NCBI GenBank assembly: GCA_029237695.1
Contig: CM055271.1
Coordinates: 35,212,462-35,276,461 of the forward strand
DNA length: 64,000 nt
Reading direction: 5' to 3'
Source of the DNA: Conchocele bisecta
Lineage: Eukaryota; Mollusca; Bivalvia; Lucinida; Thyasiridae
Of the stretch, positions 21,833-32,262 are shown in pieces. Each line of letters opens with the position of its first letter. Position 1 is the stretch's first letter. The notes under the pieces were generated by a model. It was not told the DNA's origin and did not search any database. It was given only the letters and a program-made list of their open reading frames with translations. The position numbers and the translations under genes were made by a program.

Positions 21833-23861
21833 TGGAATCATAAGTTCAAGTCACTACTAAATGTCATACATGATGGACCAGCAAATTGCCAGTCATCACA
21901 CACGATACCAAGTAATACAGGTGCGTCTACATTAGCAGATGACATCTCAATATTTGATGTACGGCGAGCTGTTATGAGGTCTAAACGAGGTAAAGCCTGT
22001 GGTCCAAATGGAATACCTTCTGATGTATTGCACAATGATGTATCTGCATCATTATTACATGTTTTATTTAATGTATGTGCATTCGGGTCAGGTTCCATCT
22101 CATTGGGGTAAGGACAATAATAATCCCATTCCAAATTCAGGCACCACGGATCCAAGGGACCCACTTTCCTATCGCGGCATCACACTTGCTTCCACATTAT
22201 ATAAACTATATACGTCTGTTATAAATGAACGACTGACTAAGTGGGCGGCTAATAATGCAAAACTGTCAGACAATGAAAATGGATTCCGGAAAAAACGCAG
22301 TGCAATCGATCACTTGTCGACTCTTACAACAATCGTCGAAACCCGGAAGAAGAAACGTTTGTCAACGTGCTGTGCTTTTATTGACTTCTGAAAGGCATAT
22401 GATTGTATAGACAGACGCATTCTTTGGAATAAACTGGCCGATGCTGGTGTAAATAGTGTTATGCTTAATGCCGTTAAGTCTCTGTATTCCTGTGTGTCGT
22501 CATGTGTTCGCGTCAACGATTATACCACTGATTGGTTCGATGTTACATCGGGTCTACTACAGGGGTGTTCATTATATCCACTCCTTTTTAACCTGTTTAT
22601 CAATGACTTGGCCCTGCATATCAGCGCTATGGGGAAGGGTATTCCTGTAGACAATGAACATTTGGCGATACTAATGTATGCAGATAATGTTGTGATTATT
22701 GTCGAAAATTAAGCCGATTTGCAAGCAATGCTAGACGGATTGTCTAGTTGGTGCAATACTAACAACTTGACCATAAACTATGATAAAAGTAAAGTTGTCC
22801 AGTTCAGGCAGAGAGCTATATTGAAAACTGCAACTATTGTTATGTTAACTGTGGGTGACAAACCATTGATGTAATTGATACATACAAATATCTAGGTCTA
22901 ATTTTAGACGAGCATTTAGATTATAAGTTATAGTACAGAGTGCAGCCAGAGCGCTTGGTCTTTTGATTGCGAAAGTTAAGAAAATGGGTGGGATGCCATA
23001 TACCGTATTTACTAAGTTGTACGACTCTCTTGTGTGGTCAATTATCTCATATGGGGCCACAATTTGGGGCACTACACGGCATTCGTGTATCGAGGCAGTA
23101 CAAAACCGTGCAATGCGATTCTTCTTAGGCACTGGCAAATATACACCGTCAGCCGGTGTGATAGGTGACATGGGATGGCAACCACCGACCATCAAGCAGT
23201 GGAAATCTATTTCACTCCATTGGCATCGTTTAACATACATGGATATTTCAAGAATAAATAAAAGGGTATTTTATGGGGTTCATTACACGGTAACACAAGG
23301 TGTACAAATTGGTGCCAGACAGTTAATACTCGGTGAAATACTCTTGGTGTTTCCGACTATGTAGACAGTATGACTATAAATAGATGTAGTATGATACGCG
23401 ATATCACTGATCGGTTAATGCAAAACTTCATTGAGTCAGAATGGCGTCCAGCTGTCAACCGGGATGTTAGTGTGCGTGGTAACGGGGGAAACAAATTAAG
23501 GCGATATAAACTACTTGCAAACTTGGGGTGTCGAAACATACTGTAAAATTATTCTACCGCGGTCTCATACATGTCTACAATTGCTAAATTCAGATGCGGC
23601 ATGGCTCCCTTGCGTATTGAAACTGGTAGGTACGAACATCTTCCAATAGGAGAGAGATTATGTCCATTCTGTAGTAATCAGGTTGAATATGAATATCATG
23701 TGATCTTCACTTGTCCTGAGTACGATGATGTAAGAACTTCACTATTTGATCACGCTTATAGAATCGAACAGACCTTTACAAATCTGACGAATGATGCTAA
23801 ATTCATATTTCACATGAGAACATGTTACGATTCTGTGCCAAACCCCTTCATTTCATTCTGA
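21833..23861 (+). pseudogene. LINE ORF2 reverse transcriptase and C-terminal domain
   Basis: Motifs in several frames: LSYRGITLASTLYKLYTSVI (template binding), CCAFIDF*KAYDCIDRRIL (motif A with an in-frame stop), SGLLQGCSLYPLLFNLFIND (motif B) and LMYADNVVII (motif C; canonical YADD has become YADN). Thumb and connecting parts follow (YKYLGLILDEHLD; LVWSIISYGATIWGTT). The tail contains CPFCSNQVEYEYHVIFTCPE, a Cys-Cys-His-Cys knuckle. Stops and indels at 22391, 22710, 22935 and 23360 inactivate it. Confidence 0.82.
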
Positions 23862-24339
23862 ATAAAAGATCTTCATTGTTGTACAAATGATTGTTTTATG
23901 CGATAGTATCAGATGTGAAGATATGTGTTTATGTGTAAATAATACAATTATTTGTATTACACATACCGTTTACTTCCTTCTTAAGCTCGGTTGTATATCT
24001 ACTGCTAATCAGTTCATTTCAAATCTGATTTGAAATGATATTAATTTGTTAAGCCTTTTCGTAGTAAGATGCCTTTGCATATAGACACTCGTTTGTGGTT
24101 TATTTCAATATATTTTAACACACTTTTAGACAGGTGAATAAAACATATAATGATTTATTTGCACTGTCACGATTAGCGGTAGATATACAATGCGGGACGC
24201 TAGAAAGAAATAAGCCAACAGCGGTTGTCGTTGCCTCCGATTGTTTTAACCAGGATAAGCGCAGTGGCAAGAGCAACTTCAATGGCTTATTGTTTTCTTG
24301 ATGAGTTAATAGAGCTAATCCCAGTTTTGTTGTATGTGG

Positions 24340-25682
24340 TCTATAGATGAAAAAAACCTTGGTTCACACAAAGTAGCAAAACAAATGGCAAGACCTAAAT
24401 ACAAGAATTCCGCCACGGAAGCGGTGTCGCGCCTACCGAGGCATTTGACCGTGAACATTACAAGTAAATAAATTACCTTGACCTTCAGAATTTGGATGTT
24501 GGGGTGTGTGTAATGAAGCATCATCCGTATACAAACACTGATGTGAAATATTATCAATGTCTGGAAAGGGGTTAAAGAGATATTGTGAAAAAACAATAAC
24601 TTTAACGCATTTCTGTTACAAATCCGGTGAACATTACAAGTAAATAAATGACCTTGACCTTCACAATTTGGATGTGGGGGTGTGCGTAATGAAGCATCAT
24701 TCCTAGACAAACATTGATGTGAAATATTATCAAAATCTGGCAAGGGGTTAAAGAGATATTGTGAAAAAAAACAATAACTTTAGCGCATTTCTGTCACAAA
24801 TCCGGTGAACATTACAAGTAAATAAATGACCTTGACCTTGAGAATTTGGATGTGGGGGTGTGCGTAATGAAGCATCATCCGTAGACAAACATTGATGTGA
24901 AATATTATGAAAGTCTGGCAATGGGTTAAAGAGATATTGTGAAAAAAACAATAACTTTAACGCATTTCTGTTACAAAACCGGTGAACATTACAAGGAAAT
25001 AAATGACCTTGACCTTCAAAATTTGGATGTGGGGGTGTGTGTAATGAAGCGCATCAACCCTAGACAAACATTGATATGAAATATTATCAGTGTCTGGCAA
25101 GGGGTTAAAGAGATATTGTGAAAAAACAATAACTTTAACGCATTTATGTTACAAAACCGGTGAACATTACAAGGAAATAAATGACCTTGACCTTCAAAAT
25201 TTGGATGTGGGGGTGTGCGTAATGAAGCGCATCATCCCTAGACAAACATTGATATGACATATTATCAGTGTCTGGCAAGGGGTTAAAGAGATATTGTGAA
25301 AAAACAATAACTTTAACGCATTTCTGTTACAAAACCGGTGAACATTACAAGGAAATAAATGACCTTGACCTTCAAAATTTGGATGTGGGGGTGTGCGTAA
25401 TGAAGCGCATCATCCCTAGACAAACATTGATATGAAATATTATCAGTGTCTGGCAAGGGTTAAAGAGATATTGTGAAAAAACAATAACTTTAACGTATTT
25501 CTGTTACAAAACCGGTGAACATTACAAGTAAATAAATGACCTTGACCTTGATAATTTGGATGTGGGGTGTGCGTAATGAAGCATCATCCCTAGACAAACA
25601 TTGATGTGAAATATTATCAATGTCTGGCAAGGGGTTAAAGAGATATTGTGAAAAAACAATAACTTTAACGCATTTGCCTTAC
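24340..25682. repeat. Tandem array of 177-bp units (about seven)
   Basis: CCGGTGAACATTACAAG recurs near 24626, 24803, 24980, 25159, 25338 and 25513, with AATGACCTTGACCTTCAAAA, TTTGGATGTGGGGGTGTGCG and GGGGTTAAAGAGATATTGTG in each unit. Spacing is 175-179 bp and units are highly alike, suggesting recent amplification. It ends in a CGA-rich tract. Confidence 0.85.
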
Positions 25683-25850
25683 ACGCGACGACGCGCGACG
25701 ACGCGGACGAGCGGACGCACGGGACGAGGACGGACGCGGACTGGGAGACGACGGGGACGGACGACGACGCGGACGAGACGACGACGACGCGGACGACGAC
25801 GACGACGGAAAATACGACGACTATAGTCGCGCTTCTGCTACTAAAGGCGA
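25683..25850. repeat. GC-rich (CGACGACGCGGACG)n tract
   Basis: About 125 bp of CGA/CGGACG repeats directly follows the 177-bp array, then CTATAGTCGCGCTTCTGCTA. The arginine-rich open frame here is a by-product. The same array-plus-GACG-tract order is seen at other arrays in the window. Confidence 0.7.
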
Positions 25851-25944
25851 GACAAAAATGACATAACTGAGCGTAAACATGTTGCAGAACGTAAACACTA
25901 TAAGCTTTGTATACACTATAACTATACACTATAGTATACACTAT

Positions 25945-26300
25945 AAGCTTTGTGTCTAAAGCGTACTATACCCTCCGATTTAAAAATCATTTCGTATTTT
26001 ACTTTTACAAATGGATGATTGATTTTCTTCATTACTAAATAGGGAACAAATGATGAAAAAAATATAACAAATTTAATCATTCACGTATTTGAGCTGCAAA
26101 AAGCAAACACTGTTTGCTTTTTGCAGCTCAACTAAGTGAATTTCCAACTATAAGACAGTATTTTCACTACTCAATTTGAAAAAAATAAATGTTTGTGTAT
26201 CATTACTGTGTGTATTTTATACTCCCACTTTTGATAAACGATGCGTATTCAGCTGAAATAATTGTGTAAAATACGCCCATACGCACCTTATCTGGAGCAC
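25945..26300. mobile_element. MITE, CTCCAGATAAG family (copy 1)
   Basis: It shares with the next copy TACTATACCCTCCGATTTAA-like and TTGATTTTCTTC...CTA sequences and ends ATACGCACCTTATCTGGAGC. Inside is a perfect palindrome at 26091-26129 with arms GAGCTGCAAAAAGCAAACA and TGTTTGCTTTTTGCAGCTC. Confidence 0.6.
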
Positions 26301-26393
26301 TGTACAATATATTGATATATGTGATTTAATTTGCATAAAGTGAACAAACACATACTGTATATCTGGGACATACATCATCTAACGCACAGTCAC

Positions 26394-26808
26394 AGAGCTC
26401 CAGATAAGTTTTGCATCTAAAGAATAGTATACCCCCAGATTTAAAATTCAATGCATAGTTTACTCTTACAAATTTGTTATTGATTTTCTTCCCTATTTAA
26501 ACAAATGATAAAAAAATATAAAACACATTTAAAAATTCACTTATTTGACTCGGCCTTAAATTACCTTAGCTGTTGATAGGCCGTTAAACCCCAACAAACA
26601 AACACTTATTTGAGCTGCAAAATGTTTGTTGCAGCTCATTAAGCATATTTCAATTTTATTACAGTATATTCACTACTCAATTTGAAAATCAATGCGTATT
26701 TGTATATTGGTGTGACTATTGTGTACTTCCACTTTTGATAATCAGTGCATATTCTGCATAAAGTAAGCGCATACAATACGCCAATACGCACCTTAGCTGG
26801 AGCTCTCC
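26394..26808. mobile_element. MITE, CTCCAGATAAG family (copy 2, carrying a SINE)
   Basis: Ends AGAGCTCCAGATAAG and CTTAGCTGGAGCTCT are terminal inverted repeats with one mismatch over 15 bp. The internal TTACTCTTACAAATTTGTTA and TTGATTTTCTTCCCTATTTA match copies 1 and 3. A small SINE fragment is inserted at 26549-26602. Confidence 0.7.
26549..26602 (+). mobile_element. 5'-truncated SINE with 11-bp target duplication
   Basis: A 54-bp insertion (starting CTCGGCCTTAAATTACC, ending CCCCAACAAACAAA) is flanked by the direct repeat CACTTATTTGA at 26538-26548 and 26603-26613. The AAC-rich tail and the duplication are hallmarks of LINE-driven retrotransposition. It splits the MITE and so is younger than it. 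Confidence 0.75.
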
Positions 26809-26969
26809 AGTCACTTCAAGATCCATCAAGTAAACGTTATCACGAGGACAAGTGCAACCCTCCCGTATATCACACATATATAATAGGTTTCACTGTTAAT
26901 ACATGTATATGAATAATTAAAGATAGCTTCATCGTTTAGATATGTATACGACGGGGCCCTAATAACTTT

Positions 26970-27215
26970 GACTTGAGGCATTTATGTTACCTGCTGGCCG
27001 CGTTGACTATTGCACTTGAACTTGAGGCATGTATGTTACCTGCTGGCGCGTTTGCTAGTGCTCTTGGACTTGAGGCATGTATGTTACCTTCTGGCCGCGT
27101 TGACTAGTGCACTTGGACTTGAGCCATGTATGTTACCTTCTGGCCGAGTTAACTATTGCACTTGGACTTCAGGCATGTATGTTACCTTCTGGCCGCGTTG
27201 ACTATTGCCTGTAAA
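26970..27215. repeat. 49-bp minisatellite duplicating the exon 5 splice donor
   Basis: Five units have GTTAC at 26986, 27035, 27083, 27132 and 27181. Each contains, on the minus strand, the last 23 nt of exon 5 (CAACGCGGCCAGAAG core) followed by GTAACATACATGCCTCAAG. The first unit in transcription order contains the real exon end. See the findings for the splicing implications. Confidence 0.85.
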
Positions 27216-27270
27216 CGGGACAGCCCCTCGTCGCCGTCACTCGTTCGATCTCGGGCCCGCCGCCAATGGG
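27186..27270 (-). CDS. cpras1: cpRas1-like gene, exon 5 (vWA domain, short exon)
   Basis: 85 nt between acceptor CAATTGTAG and donor GTAACA. Entering in phase 1 after the G of exon 4 it reads AHWRRARDRTSDGDEGLSRL then QAIVNAARR, and leaves in phase 2 so that AG plus the G of exon 6 gives Arg. The joined product runs TPEIQ|AHWRR and NAAR|RQLERLK without break, which fits the first helix of the vWA fold. Its GC content is much higher than the flanking intron. I found it by demanding phase compatibility, so it rests on junction logic rather than on a long frame. Confidence 0.78.
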
Positions 27271-27473
27271 CTACAATTGTAAGTCATTGGACATATTTTA
27301 CTACATAACACACTTGTGCAATAGACTATTATAGTGTAACAAACAGAGGAACTAAAAAAAGTGTCGATTTGATATGAAATTAATGAAAAGAGTCACAGAC
27401 TTGTATGCACCGAGCTTCTGGTCAGAGAAATGCACCGTTGGTGTATTTTACGGATATATTTTAGCTGAATACA

Positions 27474-27759
27474 ATAGCTCCATATAAGGTGCGTAATGGC
27501 GTATTTTACACACTTATTTTAGCAGCTACGCATCGATTATCAAAAGTGGGAGCACATAATACTCACAGCCATGTGACAATACGTGTTTGCTTTTTGTAAC
27601 TCAAATAAGTTAATTTAAAAAAAAATATAATAATAATAATTTGTTCCCTATTTAATAAGGAAGACAATCAATAATACATTTGTAAAAGTAAAATACGCTT
27701 TGAATTTGAAATATGGGGGTATAATACTCTTTAGATACAAAACTTATCTGGACCTCTGG
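27474..27759. mobile_element. MITE, CTCCAGATAAG family (copy 3, inverted)
   Basis: ATAGCTCCATATAAGGTGCG at left and AACTTATCTGGACCTCT at right are degenerate versions of the family ends. The interior is the reverse complement of the other copies (TTGTTCCCTATTTAATAAGG, AAGTAAAATACGC). It sits between exons 4 and 5, less than 40 bp from the exon 4 donor. Confidence 0.6.
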
Positions 27760-27797
27760 AATACCCATTGATTTTCAAATTAAGAAGTAAATCCAAC

Positions 27798-28033
27798 CTT
27801 GTATTTCAGGCGTCTGTATGGTACAGTCCATAGAAAAGCTGATGTCCATACAGTAGACCACCATGCCCTTGCTCTCCTTCTTCTTGTCAGGAGTTGTCTC
27901 CCCTGTCGGGACCTCCTCCGTCTCCTCCCCCTCGTCAGCCCGGGCGGGTGTGAACAAAAAGTCAATGCTGTCTCCCTGGGGAATCTCCTCAGGGCTCATG
28001 TCTAGGCACGTGTTCTTCTTCTTGCAGAATATA
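27798..28033 (-). CDS. cpras1: cpRas1-like gene, exon 4 (zinc-finger end and vWA start)
   Basis: 236 nt between acceptor TTTATGTCAG and donor GTTGGA. One base completes a Cys codon with exon 3, so the joined reading is WTC|IFCKKKNTCLDMSPEEI: the second Cys-x2-Cys of a Sec23/24-type zinc finger. Then comes QGDSIDFLFTPA, an acidic/Lys linker and GMVVYCMDISFSMDCT, the first strand of a vWA domain with the MIDAS motif D-x-S-x-S. The usual Gly in DxSGS is Phe here. The exon leaves in phase 1 (G). Confidence 0.85.
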
Positions 28034-28247
28034 CTGACATAAAGGATACCAGGCTAGTGTCTTATGATATCAAGTTTCTCAGGATAGGCTATGAAACGTT
28101 TAAGAATTCCGAGGCTTGGCGATGAATTCCTACCGTTTCTGAGCCGAACCTGATTCACTTGATATCAAAATACAGTCGCCTACCTAGTATTATATGTATC
28201 AAGTAACGTTTACCGGTGCATGTTTAACGACATAGATTCTATAGTCA
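28034..28247. other. Intron with dispersed repeat (GATATCAAGT) motifs
   Basis: Contains CTTGATATCAAAATACAGTC and ATATGTATCAAGTAACG, resembling sequence at 8085-8138. No gene is seen. Confidence 0.4.
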
Positions 28248-28807
28248 GTTTCACGAAAGCTGCCCAAATTTTACGGTCATATAAACAATTCAAAAACCAT
28301 ATTTTTTTCGATAATATTAAATTAAAGGAAAATTTAAGAATGAGCCTTCTTTTTATTTCGTGAAATTTGGTCAAATATTGATTTTATTGCGAAAACAAAA
28401 TTTCCCCATGTTAAATCCCCATAGAAATCTTCACAGAGTGAAGATGTCTATGGGGATTTAACATTTTTTTTTGGGGAATTTTTTTTGAATTCAGAAAATA
28501 ACTGACCGATTTTAAAATTTAACTTTTGTTTTCTTAGTTAGATCATATCCAAGCTATCTAGTCAGGTTTCGGAGTCTATTTCCAATTATTTTTTTTTCTC
28601 TCCTCCCACACTTCCTTACCACTTTTTCCCCCATGTTAAATTCCCATAGACAAATCAATTTTTCTTAATAAAATCAATATTTGACCGAATTTCACGAAAT
28701 AAAAAGAAGGCTCATTCTTAAATTTTCCTTTAATTTAATATTATTGAAAATAATATTGTTTTTGAATTGTCTATTGGGCCGTAAAATTTGGGCAGCTTTC
28801 GTGAAAC
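28248..28807. mobile_element. Foldback element with about 135-bp terminal inverted repeats
   Basis: The left end TTTCACGAAAGCTGCCCAAA and the right end TTTGGGCAGCTTTCGTGAAA begin arms that stay complementary for about 135 bp, including GAATGAGCCTTCTTTTTATT / AATAAAAAGAAGGCTCATTC. The loop contains a second hairpin (28411-28470, GTTAAATCCCCATAGA / TCTATGGGGATTTAAC). The opposing open frames over the right arm are by-products. Confidence 0.8.
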
Positions 28808-29395
28808 AGACAGTAATTTCCCTTTCAATAAAACACATTTTCATTAGGTTTATCTTATTTTCGAACCATGGATTGAAATAATAATTGTGTATTTGATATA
28901 ACATGTCAATTTGCATATGTTGCAATTTAAGCTGTCTTGGGGTTTTAATTGTCAAGCAGCTCCGTTAAGGTTTTGAACACACTCATTATGTGTGTGACCT
29001 TGACCTTTGATTTAGCGGGGGTCCGAGGACCATGGATTTGTCACATAATAGACGACCATAAGAGAAATGCATGTGAAATATGAAGCAATTATGTGAAATG
29101 GTACAGAAAGTATACGAAGTTAAGCATTATGGTTTTGAACGCATTAGATCTGTGACATTGACCTTGGGTTTAGAGATGTCCTGAGTATCTCGTATTCATC
29201 ATATTATAATAGGTGACCATTAGAGGAATTAAATTGTGAAATGTGAAGCAATTACACAAAAGGGAATAGAAATTAAAATAAATGTATCACAGACGCCGGT
29301 AACGTTCTATGTCCCCGTCACTATTCGTAGGCGGGGCATAACAAGTATATACCCGCTAAATTAACAAGCTTGTTGTACAGTCATGTAATATTCAC
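28808..29395. repeat. Diverged copies of the CACAGCATGATAGT/TGACCTTG tandem unit
   Basis: Two degraded units at about 28975-29120 and 29150-29290 (GTGACCTTGACCTTTGATTT, GACCATTAGAGGAATTAAAT) match the core units at 10190-10800. They are followed by GACGCCGGTAACG and GTAGGCGGGGCATAACAAG. They lie directly downstream of exon 3 in the intron. Confidence 0.55.
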
Positions 29396-29576
29396 CATGT
29401 CCACGTTGACTGGTCGCCCTTCCGCTTCAATGTAGATATGGGGGACAGAATGGCTCGACAGCCGCCGCAGTAGACAGGGTCGCCCGTGGCAACGTTCGGC
29501 TCGTCCTCCAGAATGTCCAACTTCAGCATGATTACATTCGCGTTGGCCTTCTTCACCTTCTTCATCTTTGGTGCAC
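29396..29576 (-). CDS. cpras1: cpRas1-like gene, exon 3 (basic segment and first zinc-finger half)
   Basis: 181 nt between acceptor TGTTATCAG and donor GTGAAT. The frame reads APKMKKVKKANANVIMLKLD, then DEPNVATGDPVYCGGCRAIL and KGDQSTWT, ending with TG that exon 4 completes to Cys. CGGC plus the WTCIFC of exon 4 give the two Cys pairs of a Sec23/24-like zinc ribbon. Both ends are in phase 2-compatible register. Two open frames overlap here; the one with the zinc-finger motif is the coding one. Confidence 0.85.
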
Positions 29577-29604
29577 CTGATAACATGGACAGTATCATAT
29601 AAAC

Positions 29605-29700
29605 CCTCAATATTCGGACACAATTTGCTTTGGGAAACCCCTATTAAATAGGGGCCTACCTATTAAATAGGCGTTTCCCAAAAGAAATTGTATCCAAATA
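29605..29700. repeat. Hairpin related to the ATTCGGACACAAT MITE ends
   Basis: CAATATTCGGACACAATTTG at left and AAATTGTATCC at right flank GGGAAACCCCTATTAAATAG and its inverted partner CTATTAAATAGGCGTTTCCC. The outer sequence matches the end of the element at 8911-9315, so this looks like a miniature derivative. Confidence 0.5.
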
Positions 29701-31700
29701 GTTTACTAGCCAAATGGTGAACCTAGAAATGTTGAGTACCGCAAGGTTCTAAGTTGGAAATGTAATATATATATAGGTCCAAAGGACTCAGAAACTGCCG
29801 GATGTCTATTCGCATATGTGTAGCATTTTTCTTAATTGAGCTAAATGGCATATCAATTAGGTCAAATCACAAAATCAGGAATAGCTCCCTTAATAAATCA
29901 CATAGAGACTTCATTTTGGTGTCTATGCAAATGATTTCGATACCCAGAAATCTATTTAACATAATTTCAGTGGCATAATACTAATAAAAGGGCGGCAAAT
30001 CCAGTATGGCCGCCAAATATGAAGAAATGCATCTTAACACCATCATAATTTGATGATCGTCTTCCTTTGTTGTGACTGTACATATGCTAAATAGAAGCAT
30101 GTACAACTTATCGTACAATTTCAGTATTATAGAGCCATTCCAACTGCATTACATTCAATATGGCCACCGTCAAAATCAGTTAGAATTTGATGTGAAGGCC
30201 AGTCTATAGACTAGCATATTAATTAGGTCAAACTGAAAAATCAGGAATACCTCACTTAATAAGTCGCATAGAGACTTCGTGTTAGTGTCTAAATCCATGT
30301 TTTCAAGACCAGTAGGCTATTTCGCCAAAATTGCAAAGTATACTTATCTTGCAATGTACACTTTCAGAAAGAAATTTTCAAATTAAGGATAAATTTATAA
30401 TTTGTTTTGAGAACGCCGTCTTCTTTTAATATGTTTGTGCATGTGTGTGTAGTATCAAAAGCATGTACAACTTATACGGTATTGCAATTTCAGAGCAACT
30501 GCAATAAATCCAATCTGGCCGTCGTGAAAATAAGTTATAATAATTTAATGTAAAAGCCAGTCTATATGCTAGCATATTAATTAGGTCAAGTCACAAAACA
30601 GGACAAGCTCGCTTTTTAAATCACCTAGTGACTTTGGTTTATACACACCATGTGACTAGAAACCAATGTATATAGATATCATAGTTGATTGGCCATAATG
30701 TCATTCAATGGTGGTGAATATAATATGGCCGCATTTCGATAGAATATGGCATACAGTCAGTTCATCGCGTTTTTGCAAAGTCCACCACGCCGTCAGGGAC
30801 ATTTAATCCTTTCCACGCTGGCTATCGTGGATCCACGATGGCGCCGTGAAGGACTCTGCAGGGTGACAGTAGTAGTTGGGTGATTATCGATATCGGTGTT
30901 ATGGACGCCCCCCCCCCCCCCTCCCCAACACGGTGGACGTGGTTACGTGTATAATCTAGCCGTGACGATGTTCCACTACACAGGGTGGCTATTGCCAATA
31001 GTGATTATTTACGTTAACCCTTGCATCCCTAAGTAACTGGAATGGAGTTTGATATGTTAATTTTGCAACCAATCCAACCAGCACAACATTATTTTTGAAT
31101 ATTGCAGATCCTGTTGAAACAGCTCGTCACGAGCCGGCTCATCTGGATCTATAATACCACTATAATACAGGTTTGTGGTGTTGAAAGGGTTAAAGTTTCT
31201 TCTATTGTTTTGTGTTTTCGTAATAGCGATGCTCATGAGTGGTGATGTAGATTTTTTTCACCAATGCCACTGTGGTTTCTTCCTCTGAATGATGACCATG
31301 TTCCAGTCTTAATACGAAATTTAGCTGCATTAAATTAGTTAGTCTGAACAGTCTGTAGAACAGTTTGTAGAGAAATTCAGCTAAACATATTTTGCATTTG
31401 TAATTAACATTTGTAAAACCATTATTCTAATGCACCTTAATGAAATAATCGAAATCTGATTGGCTGACCGGTCAATTACCTGCAAGGAAATCCACGATCT
31501 ACAAGTAGGTAGCATGTCATGTGATCACATTTACATAATTAACTACCCGCCGTTTCACCCTGAAAGTTCTGTGAAGTCATACACTAGAGATTGTTCGGAA
31601 AACCAGAAACGTCAGTATTCGGCTATTCTCCAAAATGCTGGAGCTAATCAAGAAGACGAGAGCCCTCCCAACTCTGTATCCACTCAACAGCTGTTACCTG
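29701..31700. other. Intronic DNA with dispersed GGCCGCC/TGCTAGCATATTAATTAGG repeats
   Basis: Three diverged tandem-like units carry AGCATATTAATTAGGTCAA (29855, 30215 and 30570) and TATGGCCGCCA-type motifs, spaced about 350 bp. A C-run is at 30907-30924. Ends TTTAATCCTTTCCAC (30792) and GTTGAAAGGGTTAAAG (about 31180) may delimit another inverted-repeat element. No exon was confirmed. Confidence 0.4.
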
Positions 31701-31710
31701 TCCAGCACTA

Positions 31711-31900
31711 AGGTCATGTGGTGCCCTGTCACAACACTGGCTGCTTGAAGTACTTCCACAATCACCAGCAAAGGGTGGAAAATCACATCCTTGTACAGCC
31801 TACGACCCCAGCCGTTTACCAACATCCATCGCGATATAATTTCCAAAATTGCACTGTGCATATACATAACCATAACTATTACAGTCATTAAGTGATTCAC
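31711..31900 (-). other. Possible exon, unidentified protein (low confidence)
   Basis: Before a good donor (GACAG|GTAACA at about 31711) two minus frames are tempting. One is open throughout and hydrophobic (DVIFHPLLVIVEVLQAASVV). The other is Cys-rich (YAQCNFGNY, then VQGCDFPPFAGDCGSTSSSQ and CCDRAP) but holds one TAG. I cannot decide between them. It lies on the same strand as, and inside intron 2 of, the cpRas-like gene. Confidence 0.25.
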
Positions 31901-32262
31901 TTATAAAACTGTAAAATGTCAAGCTCGACAAGCAAGCATCAGCGTTTCTTTTCTAACTTTGAATGGAAATTCCCAGCAATGTAGGTCATTGGATAGTTAT
32001 TCTAATAGTCAAAGTAGTGTTGAACCATAGATAAAATAATCATTGGTGGATGATAAAGAATATATAGATGAAATAAAAGTTTGTAAATTCAATAGTTTAC
32101 GTATTTGTTTTACACTATTTATGTCCGGGTATTATGTTTATGGCAGTTGTCACGGTTGCAGACAAGGTGTAAATCGGCCAATATAGTAAGCGTTGTAATG
32201 GGTATGCCCATATGGATTTGTATTTGGTTCAGAAATCAGGAAAATGAGTCAGAATTAGAATA

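Larger units (their letters stand above)
19100..23990 (+). mobile_element. Two-ORF LINE with endonuclease, reverse transcriptase and Cys/His tail
   Basis: Plus-strand order is an ORF1-like RNA-binding protein (19216-20398), endonuclease (20399-21830), reverse transcriptase (about 21900-22800) and a C-terminal CxxC...H...C motif (23650-23730). Multiple stops and frameshifts plus a mutated catalytic YADN mark it as inactive. The clade may be I/Nimb- or L1-like; I could not settle this by eye. It lies antisense to the host gene in the intron between exons 5 and 6. Confidence 0.85.

Noticed and set aside
24340..25682. CRISPR-like array
   Set aside because: Units are contiguous 177-bp direct repeats without spacers in a eukaryotic context.
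25620..25941. Arg/Thr-rich and Val/Ser-rich frames
   Set aside because: They are readings of a CGA-rich tract at the end of a tandem array.
29381..29623. Alternative minus frame (CTKDEEGEEG...) over exon 3
   Set aside because: It loses the zinc-finger cysteines and does not join to exon 4; the overlapping frame does both.
31460..31711. 83-codon plus-strand frame starting MADRSITC
   Set aside because: No recognisable domain, not linked to splice sites; lies opposite a candidate minus-strand exon.
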